From: Lachnoclostridium edouardi
Lineage (GTDB): Bacteria > Bacillota > Clostridia > Lachnospirales > Lachnospiraceae
Reading direction: 5' to 3'
Assembly: GCF_900240245.1 (NCBI RefSeq)
Contig: NZ_OESQ01000001.1
Location: forward strand, 577,006-641,005
DNA length: 64,000 nt
Below, piece by piece: positions 34,924 through 43,998 of this stretch (position 1 is the stretch's first letter; each line of letters opens with the position of its first letter). Below the pieces are notes generated by a model, which was given only the letters and a program-made list of their open reading frames with translations, had not been told where the DNA came from and searched no databases. The position numbers and the translations under genes are program-made.

Positions 34924-36448
34924 CAGCCTTCTCCTCTCCCTTCACTCCGCCCATTAAAAGTCCGATTTTAAATACATCTGCTTCCTTCCTGTCCAGAACT
35001 CCGATAATTTTTCCCTCAAACATTACTGCAACTCTGTCGCTTAATCCTAAGATTTCCTCCAGATCTGCAGATATTAAAATTACGCTTTTTCCCTGGTTTC
35101 TCTGCTTCATTAAAGTCTGATGGACAAACTCTGTAGCTCCAATATCCAGTCCTCTTGTAGGCTGGCTGGCCACAATCAGCTTTGCTGCCTGGGAAATTTC
35201 CCTGGACAAAATTACTTTCTGCTGATTGCCTCCGCTCATAAGCTTAACCAGGGTTTTTATACCGCTTTTTCCCGAGGTTTTAATGCTGTATTCTTCCAAG
35301 GCCTTTCCGGCAGCCTCCTCAGCCTTTTTATAATCTAAAATTCCCTTTTTAGAAAAAGGAGGTTTATTAAACTCTCTCAATATAATATTATCTGTTACTG
35401 TCATATCCATAACAAGACTGTCGTTGTGCCTGTCGTCTGATATGTAAGAAATGCCCATATCAAACCGTTCTTTTACAGAAAGCCGGTTAATATTTTTCCC
35501 GTTAAATTCAATGGTTCCGTCTGAAGGCTTTCTGATTCCTGTAATCACTTCTGCCAGTTCCTTCTGCCCATTGCCTTCCACGCCTGCAATACCTAAAATT
35601 TCTCCCTTTCTCACATCCAGGAAAATGTGGTTGAGAAGCTGCTTTCCGCTTTTTCCTTTAGATAATGCCACGCCTCTTAAACTAAGGGCGGCCTCCTTTA
35701 ACGCAGCCGGCCTTTCATGGCTTTTTTCCGCCAAAGGTCTGCCAATCATGTGAGCGGACAGCTCCTCCGGGGTGGTTTCTGCAGTAATCAGCTCCTTGGC
35801 CATTCTGCCGTCCCTTAAAATGGTTACGCTGTCGCTGATAGCCATAATTTCCCCTAAACGGTGTGTAATAATAATGATTCCATATCCTTCTTCCTTCAGC
35901 TTTCTTAAAACGCCAAAGAAATTTTCTGTTTCCTGGGGAGTTAAAACTCCAGTAGGCTCGTCCAGAATCAGCAGGCTGACATTGCGGTAAAGAGCCTTTA
36001 ATATTTCCACTCTCTGCTGTTCTCCTACAGATAAATCACTGATTCTGGCATTAGGATTTACAAAAAGCCCGTATTTTTCTGCCAAAGCTTTAATGTTTTC
36101 TGAGGCGGCTTTTCTGTCCAACACAGGGCTGTTGTCCTTCAGCCCAAGAATAATATTATCCAGAACCGTCATTTTATTTACCAGAGAGAAATGCTGATGA
36201 ACCATACCGATTCCCTGTTCAATGGCCTCTTTAGGGGACCGGAATTTCACCGGCTTTCCTTTATAAATAATTTCTCCTCTGTCTGCCTGATAAATGCCGA
36301 ACAAAATATTCATCAATGTGGTTTTGCCTGCCCCGTTTTCTCCAAGAAGAGCGTGAATTTCTCCCTGTTCTACCTGCAGACTAATATCCTCATTGGCATA
36401 CACCCCAGAAAAAGCTTTTGTTATATGTCTCATTTCCAACAATGGCAT
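34916..36448 (-). CDS. nupO: Nucleoside ABC transporter ATPase NupO-like (two ABC domains)
   Basis: A 510-residue protein with tandem ATPase domains. The first has Walker A GENGAGKTT near 38 and LSVGEQQR; the second has a degenerate Walker A GVEGNGQKE near 290 and the signature MSGGNQQK near 395. This asymmetric pair is usual for sugar/nucleoside ABC importers. I take ATG 36448 (MPLLEMRH); the in-frame ORF goes on 32 codons but crosses the inverted repeat that follows bmpA. It energises NupPQ. Confidence 0.93.
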   Translation of the reverse strand: MPLLEMRHITKAFSGVYANEDISLQVEQGEIHALLGENGAGKTTLMNILFGIYQADRGEIIYKGKPVKFRSPKEAIEQGIGMVHQHFSLVNKMTVLDNIILGLKDNSPVLDRKAASENIKALAEKYGLFVNPNARISDLSVGEQQRVEILKALYRNVSLLILDEPTGVLTPQETENFFGVLRKLKEEGYGIIIITHRLGEIMAISDSVTILRDGRMAKELITAETTPEELSAHMIGRPLAEKSHERPAALKEAALSLRGVALSKGKSGKQLLNHIFLDVRKGEILGIAGVEGNGQKELAEVITGIRKPSDGTIEFNGKNINRLSVKERFDMGISYISDDRHNDSLVMDMTVTDNIILREFNKPPFSKKGILDYKKAEEAAGKALEEYSIKTSGKSGIKTLVKLMSGGNQQKVILSREISQAAKLIVASQPTRGLDIGATEFVHQTLMKQRNQGKSVILISADLEEILGLSDRVAVMFEGKIIGVLDRKEADVFKIGLLMGGVKGEEKADE

Positions 36449-36496
36449 ACTACTGTTTCCTTTCTTTCGTCTATTTCCTTCAGACTGTAATGCAGG

Positions 36497-36546
36497 AAGT
36501 GTTGCAGAGCCGACCCCAGTCTTTAGGATTCGGTTTTGCAACACTT
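36497..36546 (-). repeat. Hairpin between bmpA and nupO
   Basis: AAGTGTTGCA and TGCAACACTT form a perfect 10-base-pair stem with an inner CCGA/TCGG pairing. No T-run follows, so it is more likely an mRNA-processing or stabilising hairpin than a full terminator. It would keep bmpA mRNA in excess over the transporter genes. Confidence 0.65.
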
Positions 36547-36577
36547 TCTATTTCAGTCCTGAATTGTCAGGAGGTTA

Positions 36578-37663
36578 TTATCTTGCCTTTGTATCACAAG
36601 GTACTTCAAATTCACCAGAAGTAATAGCTGCAACCTTCTCGTCGATCATTGCCTTTACATCCTCTGGAATTTTTTCTTCTAGTCCATGATAGGGAGCAAT
36701 GCTGACTGCGCCCTCAGCCATACCCAGGTTATAGATACCGCCTTCAAAGGTACCGTCCACTACTGTGCTGAAAGCTACCTCTACTACGTGAGGAATGTGG
36801 TACACAGAAGAAGAAAGCACTGTGTCTGGAGCCAGGTCATTCTGATCATAGGAATCTCCTGTTGCATAAATTCCAGCTTCCTTTGCAGCGTTAATAGCGC
36901 CTGTACCGGACTCATTTGCACAGTGGCCGATTACATCTACGCCGTTGTCAATCATAGCCTGAGCTGCTTCTTTTCCTAAAGCTGTGTCTGTAAAGGAACC
37001 TGTCCATGCTGTCTGAACTTCAATGTCAGGATTTACTTCCTTGGCTCCATCCTCAAATCCGTTCATAATTTTTACAAGGGATGCTCCCTGAATCGGTCCG
37101 ATATATCCCACCTTTCCGGACTCAGACATAGCTGCTGCCAGCATTCCCATTACATAGCCGCCTTCTTCACAGCTGGATACATAGGAAGCTACGTTTTCTG
37201 CGGAAACCTCTCCCTCAGTTACAATAAACTTTGTATCCGGATACTCTTCTGCAACTTCAATAGCAGGGTCGCCGAACTCGTAGCCGTGGCCAATAATTAC
37301 ATCATAACCATTTGCCGCATAATCAGCGTAAGCTGCCTCAATATCATCTGGAGTCAGGTTCTCTGTATATGCAATTTCGCAGCCGTAATCAGCCTCCAAC
37401 AGCTTTAAGCCGTCAAATGCAGACTGACACCATCCCATGTCGTTGGCTGCTCCGGAGAGACATAAAGCCACTTTATATGTTTTTCCCTCTGTATCTGCTG
37501 CCTCAGCCTTCTCCCCCTCTGCTTCGTTTCCTTCTGCAGCTGTTGACTGTCCTGTAGGCGTGCTTGCCTCAGACTCCTTTGAATCTCCGCCGCAGCCTGT
37601 TACGCTGACTGCCGCCATTGCTGCTGCAAGAAGAATTGCTGATAATTTAGCTGTTTTTCTCAT
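36578..37663 (-). CDS. bmpA: BMP-family nucleoside-binding lipoprotein
   Basis: A 361-residue lipoprotein with lipobox VTGC near residue 21-24, a Ser/Glu/Ala linker, and the BmpA/PnrA core beginning YKVALCLSGAANDMGWCQSA near residue 63. Ligand-binding motifs include IIGHGYEFGDPAIEVAE and GYIGPIQGASLV. Members bind purine nucleosides. It is the binding component for NupOPQ, and is separated from them by a hairpin. AGAGAGGG precedes the start. It follows the MerR-like gene by 38 bases. Confidence 0.92.
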   Translation of the reverse strand: MRKTAKLSAILLAAAMAAVSVTGCGGDSKESEASTPTGQSTAAEGNEAEGEKAEAADTEGKTYKVALCLSGAANDMGWCQSAFDGLKLLEADYGCEIAYTENLTPDDIEAAYADYAANGYDVIIGHGYEFGDPAIEVAEEYPDTKFIVTEGEVSAENVASYVSSCEEGGYVMGMLAAAMSESGKVGYIGPIQGASLVKIMNGFEDGAKEVNPDIEVQTAWTGSFTDTALGKEAAQAMIDNGVDVIGHCANESGTGAINAAKEAGIYATGDSYDQNDLAPDTVLSSSVYHIPHVVEVAFSTVVDGTFEGGIYNLGMAEGAVSIAPYHGLEEKIPEDVKAMIDEKVAAITSGEFEVPCDTKAR

Positions 37664-37701
37664 GTTTTTTCCCTCTCTTTTTTAACATTCATTATTTTCA
37701 T

Positions 37702-38463
37702 TTATGGCTTCAGTATTCTGACCTGAATATGGGTAATATAATTTGCAGTGTTATTTTCCACAAACTGATCCAGAATATTAAAGTTAATAGTTAAGGTATC
37801 CAAAGTCAAATCTGACCCAAAAGAACGTATTCTCTTAAAAGCTTGGGAAATCGTCTCGTAAGGCCCTACGTGGTAGCCGCAGAGAAAATCTCCTGCCGGT
37901 ATCTCCTTAATCTGAGGAGGCACAGTTAAATCGGGAATACTTTTTTCATCTGGATAAAGGTAAGCCCCAAAATACTTTTTATCCCCCTGGTAAAAGGCGA
38001 TTGTAGGATAAAAATAAAAGGAATTGTGGCTGTACAGCATCTCCTCCCCACCGATATCCAAATACTTTCTGGCTTCAAAATGGCGGACAGAAATGGAATC
38101 TGTGAAAAGCCCCTGTTTTTCCTGTTCAATAAACTTCAGCTTTCTCTGAATAGCCTGATCTATAGAAAAAAGCTCCTGCCACTGTTTATGCAGCTCCTCT
38201 GATCTTTGTTTTAAGGAAGCCAGAGCCAGCTCTGAATGGCTGGTGCTGCGGGATTCTGTAATTTCCTCTAAGGAATATCCCAGCTTTCTCATGTAGCAGA
38301 TAGTGGCCAGCTCATAAATCTGATCAAACTCATACCTTCTCCGGCCATTTTTCTCATTTCTCTGTCTGGGCTTAAAAATCCCCGCCTTATCATAGTAGTA
38401 CAAGGTTTGTATATTCAGGCCGAATAAGGCGCTCATTTCTCCAATAGATAAAAAATCCTTCAA
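37702..38463 (-). CDS. MerR-family regulator of the purine/nucleoside operon
   Basis: A 253-residue regulator. The N-terminal winged helix LSIGEMSALFGLNIQTLYYYDKAG is followed by the second wing (RRRYEFDQIYELATICYMRKLG) and a coiled-coil dimer helix (about 75-120). The rest (about 125-253) is a separate domain of the BmrR/GyrI-like effector-binding type, so it should sense a small molecule. It lies between the deaminase and the binding protein, and so its ligand may be a purine or an analogue. The MerR-type promoter at 39934-39964 is the expected target. Confidence 0.88.
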   Translation of the reverse strand: MKDFLSIGEMSALFGLNIQTLYYYDKAGIFKPRQRNEKNGRRRYEFDQIYELATICYMRKLGYSLEEITESRSTSHSELALASLKQRSEELHKQWQELFSIDQAIQRKLKFIEQEKQGLFTDSISVRHFEARKYLDIGGEEMLYSHNSFYFYPTIAFYQGDKKYFGAYLYPDEKSIPDLTVPPQIKEIPAGDFLCGYHVGPYETISQAFKRIRSFGSDLTLDTLTINFNILDQFVENNTANYITHIQVRILKP

Positions 38464-38485
38464 TTTTCCGCCCTTCTTTTAAGAA

Positions 38486-39880
38486 TTAAAGAAACATTTT
38501 ATAAGCTTCATTTGGCTGGCGGATTACTTTTGTACACACAGCCTCGCCTTCAGCCGCCAGTTTCTTTTCATCTACTCCCTGAAGTTCTCCGTCCTTGTAA
38601 ACAACCTTTCCGTTGATCATTGTCATCCACACCGGTCCTGTCTGGCCTACTCTTGCCAGCATATTGCAGGGATCGTGAAGCGCTCCTGCAAGCTCCAGTG
38701 TTTCTGTGTCAATCATAAACAAATCAGCTGCCTTCTCCGGCTCTAATGAGCCCAGATCTAAACGTCCCAGCGTCTTTGCACCGTTGATGGTAGCCACCTT
38801 TAACATATCGTAAGCAGAAGCGCAGCCGCCTCTGGCTTTTGTGTGATAAGCCTGCATCATATATGAGGTTCTTAAAGAATCCAGCAAATTGGAGCTGTCG
38901 TTTGTGGCAGATCCGTCGCAGCCTAAGCTAATAAGAACTCCTGCTTCTGACATTGCCTTAATATCTAAAATCGGAAAGCCTCCTAAAATAGCTGGGCTTG
39001 GGCAGTGGGAAACTCCTGTTTTCGCCTGAGCCAGCACCTTATATTCCTCTGAAAGCACCTCCCAGTTATGAGCGTACCATACGTCCTCTCCAATAAATCC
39101 AATATCCTGGCACCAATCTAAGGTTCTCTTTCCATAGCGGGCAATAATTCCCTCGTTCTCCCCTTCCCCTAAATGGGTGTGCATACGAACGCCCTTTTCC
39201 CTTGCCATGGCTACAGTCTCGGTAAATGTGTCCTGACGGCAGTTAATTGGCTGACAGGGAGCCATTACTATTTGTCTCATAGAAAATGGATTGGGATCGT
39301 GGTAAAGACTGATCAGTCTTTCACAGTCTTTTAAAAACTCATCTGTTGTCTCCAGCATATTATCTGGGATGGAACTGCCCTCTTCTCTGGAAAGAGTGTT
39401 AGTTCCTCTTCCTGCGTGGTAGCGGATTCCTAAAAGCTTGGCCGCCTCCATCTGACGGTCCACAGGCTCCTTCCCCGTCTTCTTTGTATAGCAGTACTGA
39501 TGGTCAAAAGCACATGTACAGCCATGCTTAATTAAATCAGCAAAAGCAGTGAGAGAGGAATAATAAATAACATCATTATCAATAATCTGAAAAATGCGGT
39601 AAATCTTGTCAATCCAATCCATAACCATCATATTAGGATAGTCAATAGTAATCAGGTTCCTGACAAATGTTTGGAAAAAATGATGATGTGTGTTAATCAG
39701 TCCTGGGTACACAAACTTTCCTGACGCGTCAATCACCTTTGCGCCTTCTGCCTCAAGACCTTTTCCTATTGCTGTAATTTTCGGTCCTTCAATCAGAATA
39801 TCACTGTCCCAGTAAACCTGATCTTTGGCATCGCATGTCACAATAGCCCTGGCATTTTGAATCAGAATCTTCTGTTCCAT
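38486..39880 (-). CDS. 8-oxoguanine deaminase-like amidohydrolase
   Basis: A 464-residue metal-dependent deaminase. Metal ligands are in GLINTHHHFFQTFVRN (residues about 58-73), MHTHLGEGEN, WYAHNWEVL and SLGCDGSATNDSSN. Length and the last motif fit the ATZ/TRZ/8-oxoguanine deaminase group (8-oxoG to urate), although SsnA-like or other aminohydrolases cannot be ruled out. It is the first gene in a run with the MerR regulator and a nucleoside importer, so it probably handles imported or damaged purines. Confidence 0.85.
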   Translation of the reverse strand: MEQKILIQNARAIVTCDAKDQVYWDSDILIEGPKITAIGKGLEAEGAKVIDASGKFVYPGLINTHHHFFQTFVRNLITIDYPNMMVMDWIDKIYRIFQIIDNDVIYYSSLTAFADLIKHGCTCAFDHQYCYTKKTGKEPVDRQMEAAKLLGIRYHAGRGTNTLSREEGSSIPDNMLETTDEFLKDCERLISLYHDPNPFSMRQIVMAPCQPINCRQDTFTETVAMAREKGVRMHTHLGEGENEGIIARYGKRTLDWCQDIGFIGEDVWYAHNWEVLSEEYKVLAQAKTGVSHCPSPAILGGFPILDIKAMSEAGVLISLGCDGSATNDSSNLLDSLRTSYMMQAYHTKARGGCASAYDMLKVATINGAKTLGRLDLGSLEPEKAADLFMIDTETLELAGALHDPCNMLARVGQTGPVWMTMINGKVVYKDGELQGVDEKKLAAEGEAVCTKVIRQPNEAYKMFL

Positions 39881-39933
39881 ATATTTCCTCCATTTTTCTT
39901 CTGCAGCAGTTTGCCGCTCTTATTTCTTTTACA

Positions 39934-39964
39934 ATTATATAACCTATAGTTACTATAGATTCAA
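39934..39964 (-). promoter_or_regulatory. MerR-type promoter with operator in a 19-base spacer
   Basis: On the minus strand TTGAAT (39964-39959) and TATAAT (39939-39934) are 19 bases apart, the overlong spacing that MerR proteins correct by twisting DNA. The spacer contains the perfect inverted repeat CTATAGT-T-ACTATAG (39944-39958). Confidence 0.85.
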
Positions 39965-40026
39965 GTGATTAATAAAAGAATATACATTAAAAATATTAAT
40001 GAATAAACGGAAGAATTTGTAATAAA

Positions 40027-40084
40027 AAGGACTGATGCACAGGCCGCCTATTTTATATAGCCCTTTGTGCATCAATCCTTATTT
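40027..40084 (-). terminator. Terminator after purL
   Basis: GGATTGATGCACA pairs with TGTGCATCAGTCC over 13 bases (one G-T) around a 24-base loop, followed on the minus strand by TTTTTATT. It lies 9 bases after the purL stop. Confidence 0.9.
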
Positions 40085-40088
40085 CATT

Positions 40089-43000
40089 TTATTTAAAATA
40101 TTTTACGCCGGACTCAAAAATCTTCATGTCTTGCTCTCCGTAAATATTTACTGCAACAGCCTCTCCTCTTCTCTCAGAGTGAGCCATCTTGCCCAGAATT
40201 CGTCCGTCAGGACTGATAATACCCTCAATCGCCATGTAAGACCCGTTTGGATTCCAGAACTCGTCCATAGTGGCGTTTCCTTTATCATCTACATACTGAG
40301 TAGCAACCTGGCCGTTTTCAAACAGCTTTTTCAGCCACTGATCGTTAGCCACAAATCTTCCTTCCCCGTGGGAAGCCGGATTACAGTACACGCCTCCTAA
40401 TTGGGCGCCTGCAAGCCAAGGGGACTTATCTGTTACTACTTTTGTATATACCATTTTAGAAATATGACGTCCAATGGTGTTCATAGTCAGGGTAGGGGAA
40501 TCTGGTCTCTGTTCACAAATGGTTCCCTCCGGCACTAAGCCTAACTTAATTAAGGCCTGGAAACCGTTGCAGATGCCTAACATAAGTCCGTCTCTCTCCT
40601 GAAGAAGCTTTTCAATTTCTTCTTTTATTACTGCGTTGCGGAATACAGCGGCAAAGAACTTCGCAGAACCTTCCGGCTCATCTCCTGCGGAAAAACCGCC
40701 TGGGAACATTACAATCTGAGCCTTTTTAATTTCTGCCTTGTAAACCTCCACAGACTCTCTAATGTCCTCTGCTGACAAGTTTTTAAACACCTTAGTTACA
40801 ACCTTAGCTCCTGCTCTTTCAAAGGCCTTTGTGCTGTCATACTCACAGTTAGTGCCTGGGAATACAGGAATAAATACTGCAGGCTGTCCAATTTTATGTC
40901 CGCAGGTGTATATAGAATCTGCGTGGAAGGTATTTTGAGGCACATTTGTCTGTTCCACTCCTGACTGAGTAGGGAATACCTTCTCTAAAGTATTGGTCCA
41001 TGTATTTAAAGCCTCATCCATAGTGATTACAGTGTTGCCGTATTCAAAGCAGCCTGTATCTGTAACTTCTCCTATCACTGTATAGGAAATTGCCAGCTCT
41101 CCCACCTTTCCGTCTGGAACCTCGCATACAATATTGCCCCAGCCAGGCGCAAAGAAATCTCTTGGGTCTACATTGTGCTCTATTTTTACTCCCAGTTTAT
41201 TTCCAAAGGCCATTTTGCTTACAGCCTCAGCCATACCGTGACGCTCTACCTCATATGCGGAAATAATTCTGCCTGCCTGTATATCCTTGTGAAGCTTCTC
41301 ATAGCCTTCCATCAGCTGACTGTACACCGGCAGATCGTACTGATCCTTTTCAATCTTAAATACTACTATTTTGCTGCCCGGCTTTTTAAATTCCGGAGTA
41401 ATAATATTTTTGTAGCTTGTTACATCTACAGCAAAGGAAACTAAGGTAGGCGGAACATTGATTTCCCCGTTCTGCTCGTCGTTAAATGTACCTGACATAC
41501 TGTCCTTTCCGCCGATAGAAGGAAGTCCGAAGCCTAACTGGGCAGCGTAAGCGCCTAAAAGAGCAGCAAAAGGCTGGCTCCATCTTGCAGGGTCCTGGCT
41601 CATTCTGCGGAAATATTCCTGGAATGTAAAACGGATTTTGCTGAAATCTCCGCCTGCCGCCACAATCTTGGCAATGGAGGATACTACTGCGTAAACAGCG
41701 CCGTGGAATGGGCTCCAGCTGGACAAATAAGGATCAAAGCCATAGCTCATCATTGTAACAGTATCTGTCTGGCCTTCCAGCACAGGCAGCTTAGCCACCA
41801 TAGACTGAGTTTCTGTCAGCTGATATTTTCCGCCGTAAGGCATAAATACGCTGCCTGCTCCAATAGAGCCGTCAAACATTTCCACCAGACCTTTTTGAGA
41901 ACATACATTTAAAGAAGCCAGCATGTTCATCCATGTCTGTTTTACGTCCCCGATTTCTTTTCTTTCAAACAGATTTCCCTCTCTGCCCGGAACCTCCAAA
42001 GTAACGTCGGCCTCCTGGTGAGCTCCGTTTGTATCTAAAAATGCTCTGCTGATATCTACAATGGTTTTGCCTCTCCAGCTCATTACCAGTCTTGGCTCTT
42101 TTGTAACAGTTGCCACAGTAATCGCTTCCAGGTTTTCCTCTGCTGCAAAGCCCAGGAATTTGTCTACATCTTTAGGCTCCACAACTACTGCCATACGCTC
42201 CTGAGACTCAGAAATTGCGATTTCTGTGCCGTCTAAGCCGGCATATTTTTTCGGCACTCTGTCCAGGTCAATTACCAGGCCGGCAGCCAGCTCTCCGATT
42301 GCCACTGACACGCCTCCTGCTCCAAAGTCATTACATTTTTTAATAATGCTGCTGACCTCCGGTCTGCGGAACATTCTCTGAATCTTTCTCTCAGTAGGAG
42401 CATTTCCCTTCTGCACCTCTGCTCCGCACACTTCAATAGAAGCTTCTGTGTGCACTTTAGAGGAGCCTGTAGCTCCGCCGATGCCGTCTCTTCCAGTACG
42501 TCCTCCTAACAGAATAATAATATCTCCAGGATCAGATGTTTCACGGATCACGTTCTTTCTTGGAGCAGCGCCCATAACTGCGCCGATTTCCATTCTTTTA
42601 GCCGCATATCCCGGATGGTAAATTTCTTTTACATATCCTGTAGCCAGTCCAATCTGATTGCCGTAGGAGCTGTAGCCGTGAGCCGCCCCTGTTACCAGCT
42701 TTTTCTGAGGAAGCTTGCCCTTTAATGTTTCATTTAAAGGCTTAGTAGGATCTGCCGCCCCTGTTACGCGCATAGCCTGGTACACATAAGTACGGCCTGA
42801 CAAAGGATCTCTGATGGCTCCTCCCAAACATGTTGCAGCCCCGCCGAAAGGCTCGATCTCTGTAGGGTGGTTGTGAGTTTCATTTTTAAAGTTTACAAGC
42901 CATTCCTCTGTTTTTCCGTCGATTTCCACAGGCACCACAATACTGCAGGCGTTAATTTCCTCAGAAACCTCCATATCCTCCAGCTTGCCCTCTGCTCTCA

Positions 43001-43853
43001 GCTTTTTCATGGCCATAAGAGCCAGGTCCATAAGGCAGACAAACTTGTCGTCCCTTCCCTTATAAATCACCTCTCTGTCAGCCAGATACTGTTCATATGC
43101 CGCCTGAATAGGAGCCTTGTATTCTCCGTCTGTAAATGTTACATTTTTCAGCTCTGTGGAAAATGTAGTGTGGCGGCAGTGATCTGACCAATAAGTATCT
43201 AAAACTCTGATTTCTGTTACAGACGGATCTCTTTTTTCTTCATTTAAAAAGTAATTCTGAATGTGCTGGAAGTCCTTAAAAGTCATAGCCAGATTTAAGG
43301 AGCTGTAAAGCTGTTTTAAAACCTCCTCATCAAAACTGCAGAACCCTTCAAAAATTTTCACATCCTCAGGCACCTCAAATACAGTTTCTAAAGTCTCCGG
43401 CTTTTCCATATCTGCTTCTCTGGAGTCCACAGGATTAATACAGAATCCTTTTACCGCCTCTGCCTGCTCATTTGTTATCTGGCCTTCTATTACATATGTG
43501 GTGGCAGTGCGGATAATCGGCTGCTCATTTTCATTTAACAGCTTTACGCACTGCTCTGCAGAGTCAGCTCTCTGGTCAAACTGTCCCGGCAGATATTCTA
43601 CAGAAAATACAACGCTTCCTTCTTTGCAGGGAAATGTTTCCTCATATAATTCATCTACAGGCGGCTCAGAAAAAATAGTGCCTAAAGAAGCTTTGTATGT
43701 TTCCTCTGACAAATTTTCAATATCATAACGGATCAGCACTCTTACCCCAGTCACTGTGCTGATGCCAAGGTAGCTTTCAATCTCTTCCCGGAGTTCTTTT
43801 GCCTTTACCGCGTAATCCGGTTTTTTCTCCACATAAATACGTCTAACGCCCAT
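40089..43853 (-). CDS. purL: Phosphoribosylformylglycinamidine synthase, single chain
   Basis: A 1254-residue PurL of the long, single-chain type: an N-terminal PurS-like part, two AIRS-type ATP/FGAR domains (e.g. NETHNHPTEIEPFGGAAT near 330, GGKDSMSGTFND near 800), and a C-terminal class I glutaminase with MLGICNGFQALIKLG (catalytic Cys) and NPASHGEGRF (His). It makes FGAM from FGAR, ATP and glutamine in purine synthesis. ATG 43853 has AGGAGG 7 bases upstream; the 28 extra in-frame codons are not conserved. It is isolated from other pur genes here. A small CTGCC/GGCAG hairpin lies just before the ribosome site. Confidence 0.96.
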   Translation of the reverse strand: MGVRRIYVEKKPDYAVKAKELREEIESYLGISTVTGVRVLIRYDIENLSEETYKASLGTIFSEPPVDELYEETFPCKEGSVVFSVEYLPGQFDQRADSAEQCVKLLNENEQPIIRTATTYVIEGQITNEQAEAVKGFCINPVDSREADMEKPETLETVFEVPEDVKIFEGFCSFDEEVLKQLYSSLNLAMTFKDFQHIQNYFLNEEKRDPSVTEIRVLDTYWSDHCRHTTFSTELKNVTFTDGEYKAPIQAAYEQYLADREVIYKGRDDKFVCLMDLALMAMKKLRAEGKLEDMEVSEEINACSIVVPVEIDGKTEEWLVNFKNETHNHPTEIEPFGGAATCLGGAIRDPLSGRTYVYQAMRVTGAADPTKPLNETLKGKLPQKKLVTGAAHGYSSYGNQIGLATGYVKEIYHPGYAAKRMEIGAVMGAAPRKNVIRETSDPGDIIILLGGRTGRDGIGGATGSSKVHTEASIEVCGAEVQKGNAPTERKIQRMFRRPEVSSIIKKCNDFGAGGVSVAIGELAAGLVIDLDRVPKKYAGLDGTEIAISESQERMAVVVEPKDVDKFLGFAAEENLEAITVATVTKEPRLVMSWRGKTIVDISRAFLDTNGAHQEADVTLEVPGREGNLFERKEIGDVKQTWMNMLASLNVCSQKGLVEMFDGSIGAGSVFMPYGGKYQLTETQSMVAKLPVLEGQTDTVTMMSYGFDPYLSSWSPFHGAVYAVVSSIAKIVAAGGDFSKIRFTFQEYFRRMSQDPARWSQPFAALLGAYAAQLGFGLPSIGGKDSMSGTFNDEQNGEINVPPTLVSFAVDVTSYKNIITPEFKKPGSKIVVFKIEKDQYDLPVYSQLMEGYEKLHKDIQAGRIISAYEVERHGMAEAVSKMAFGNKLGVKIEHNVDPRDFFAPGWGNIVCEVPDGKVGELAISYTVIGEVTDTGCFEYGNTVITMDEALNTWTNTLEKVFPTQSGVEQTNVPQNTFHADSIYTCGHKIGQPAVFIPVFPGTNCEYDSTKAFERAGAKVVTKVFKNLSAEDIRESVEVYKAEIKKAQIVMFPGGFSAGDEPEGSAKFFAAVFRNAVIKEEIEKLLQERDGLMLGICNGFQALIKLGLVPEGTICEQRPDSPTLTMNTIGRHISKMVYTKVVTDKSPWLAGAQLGGVYCNPASHGEGRFVANDQWLKKLFENGQVATQYVDDKGNATMDEFWNPNGSYMAIEGIISPDGRILGKMAHSERRGEAVAVNIYGEQDMKIFESGVKYFK

Positions 43854-43998
43854 GTTTTTTCCTCCTGTCTTTTCTGCCTGAAAAGGCAGATGTTTATTGC
43901 TCCCACTTTCAGTTACATAATCATCTACCCTTATCATATCATAAGAAATATAAATTAGTAAAATTAATATATCTTATATTTTTTATAAAATACTCTAA

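Noticed and set aside
39881..40026. Purine riboswitch before the deaminase operon
   Set aside because: No conserved aptamer core; a MerR promoter explains the region.
43854..43960. In-frame N-terminal extension of purL
   Set aside because: A strong AGGAGG lies just before the inner ATG and the extension is unlike PurL.
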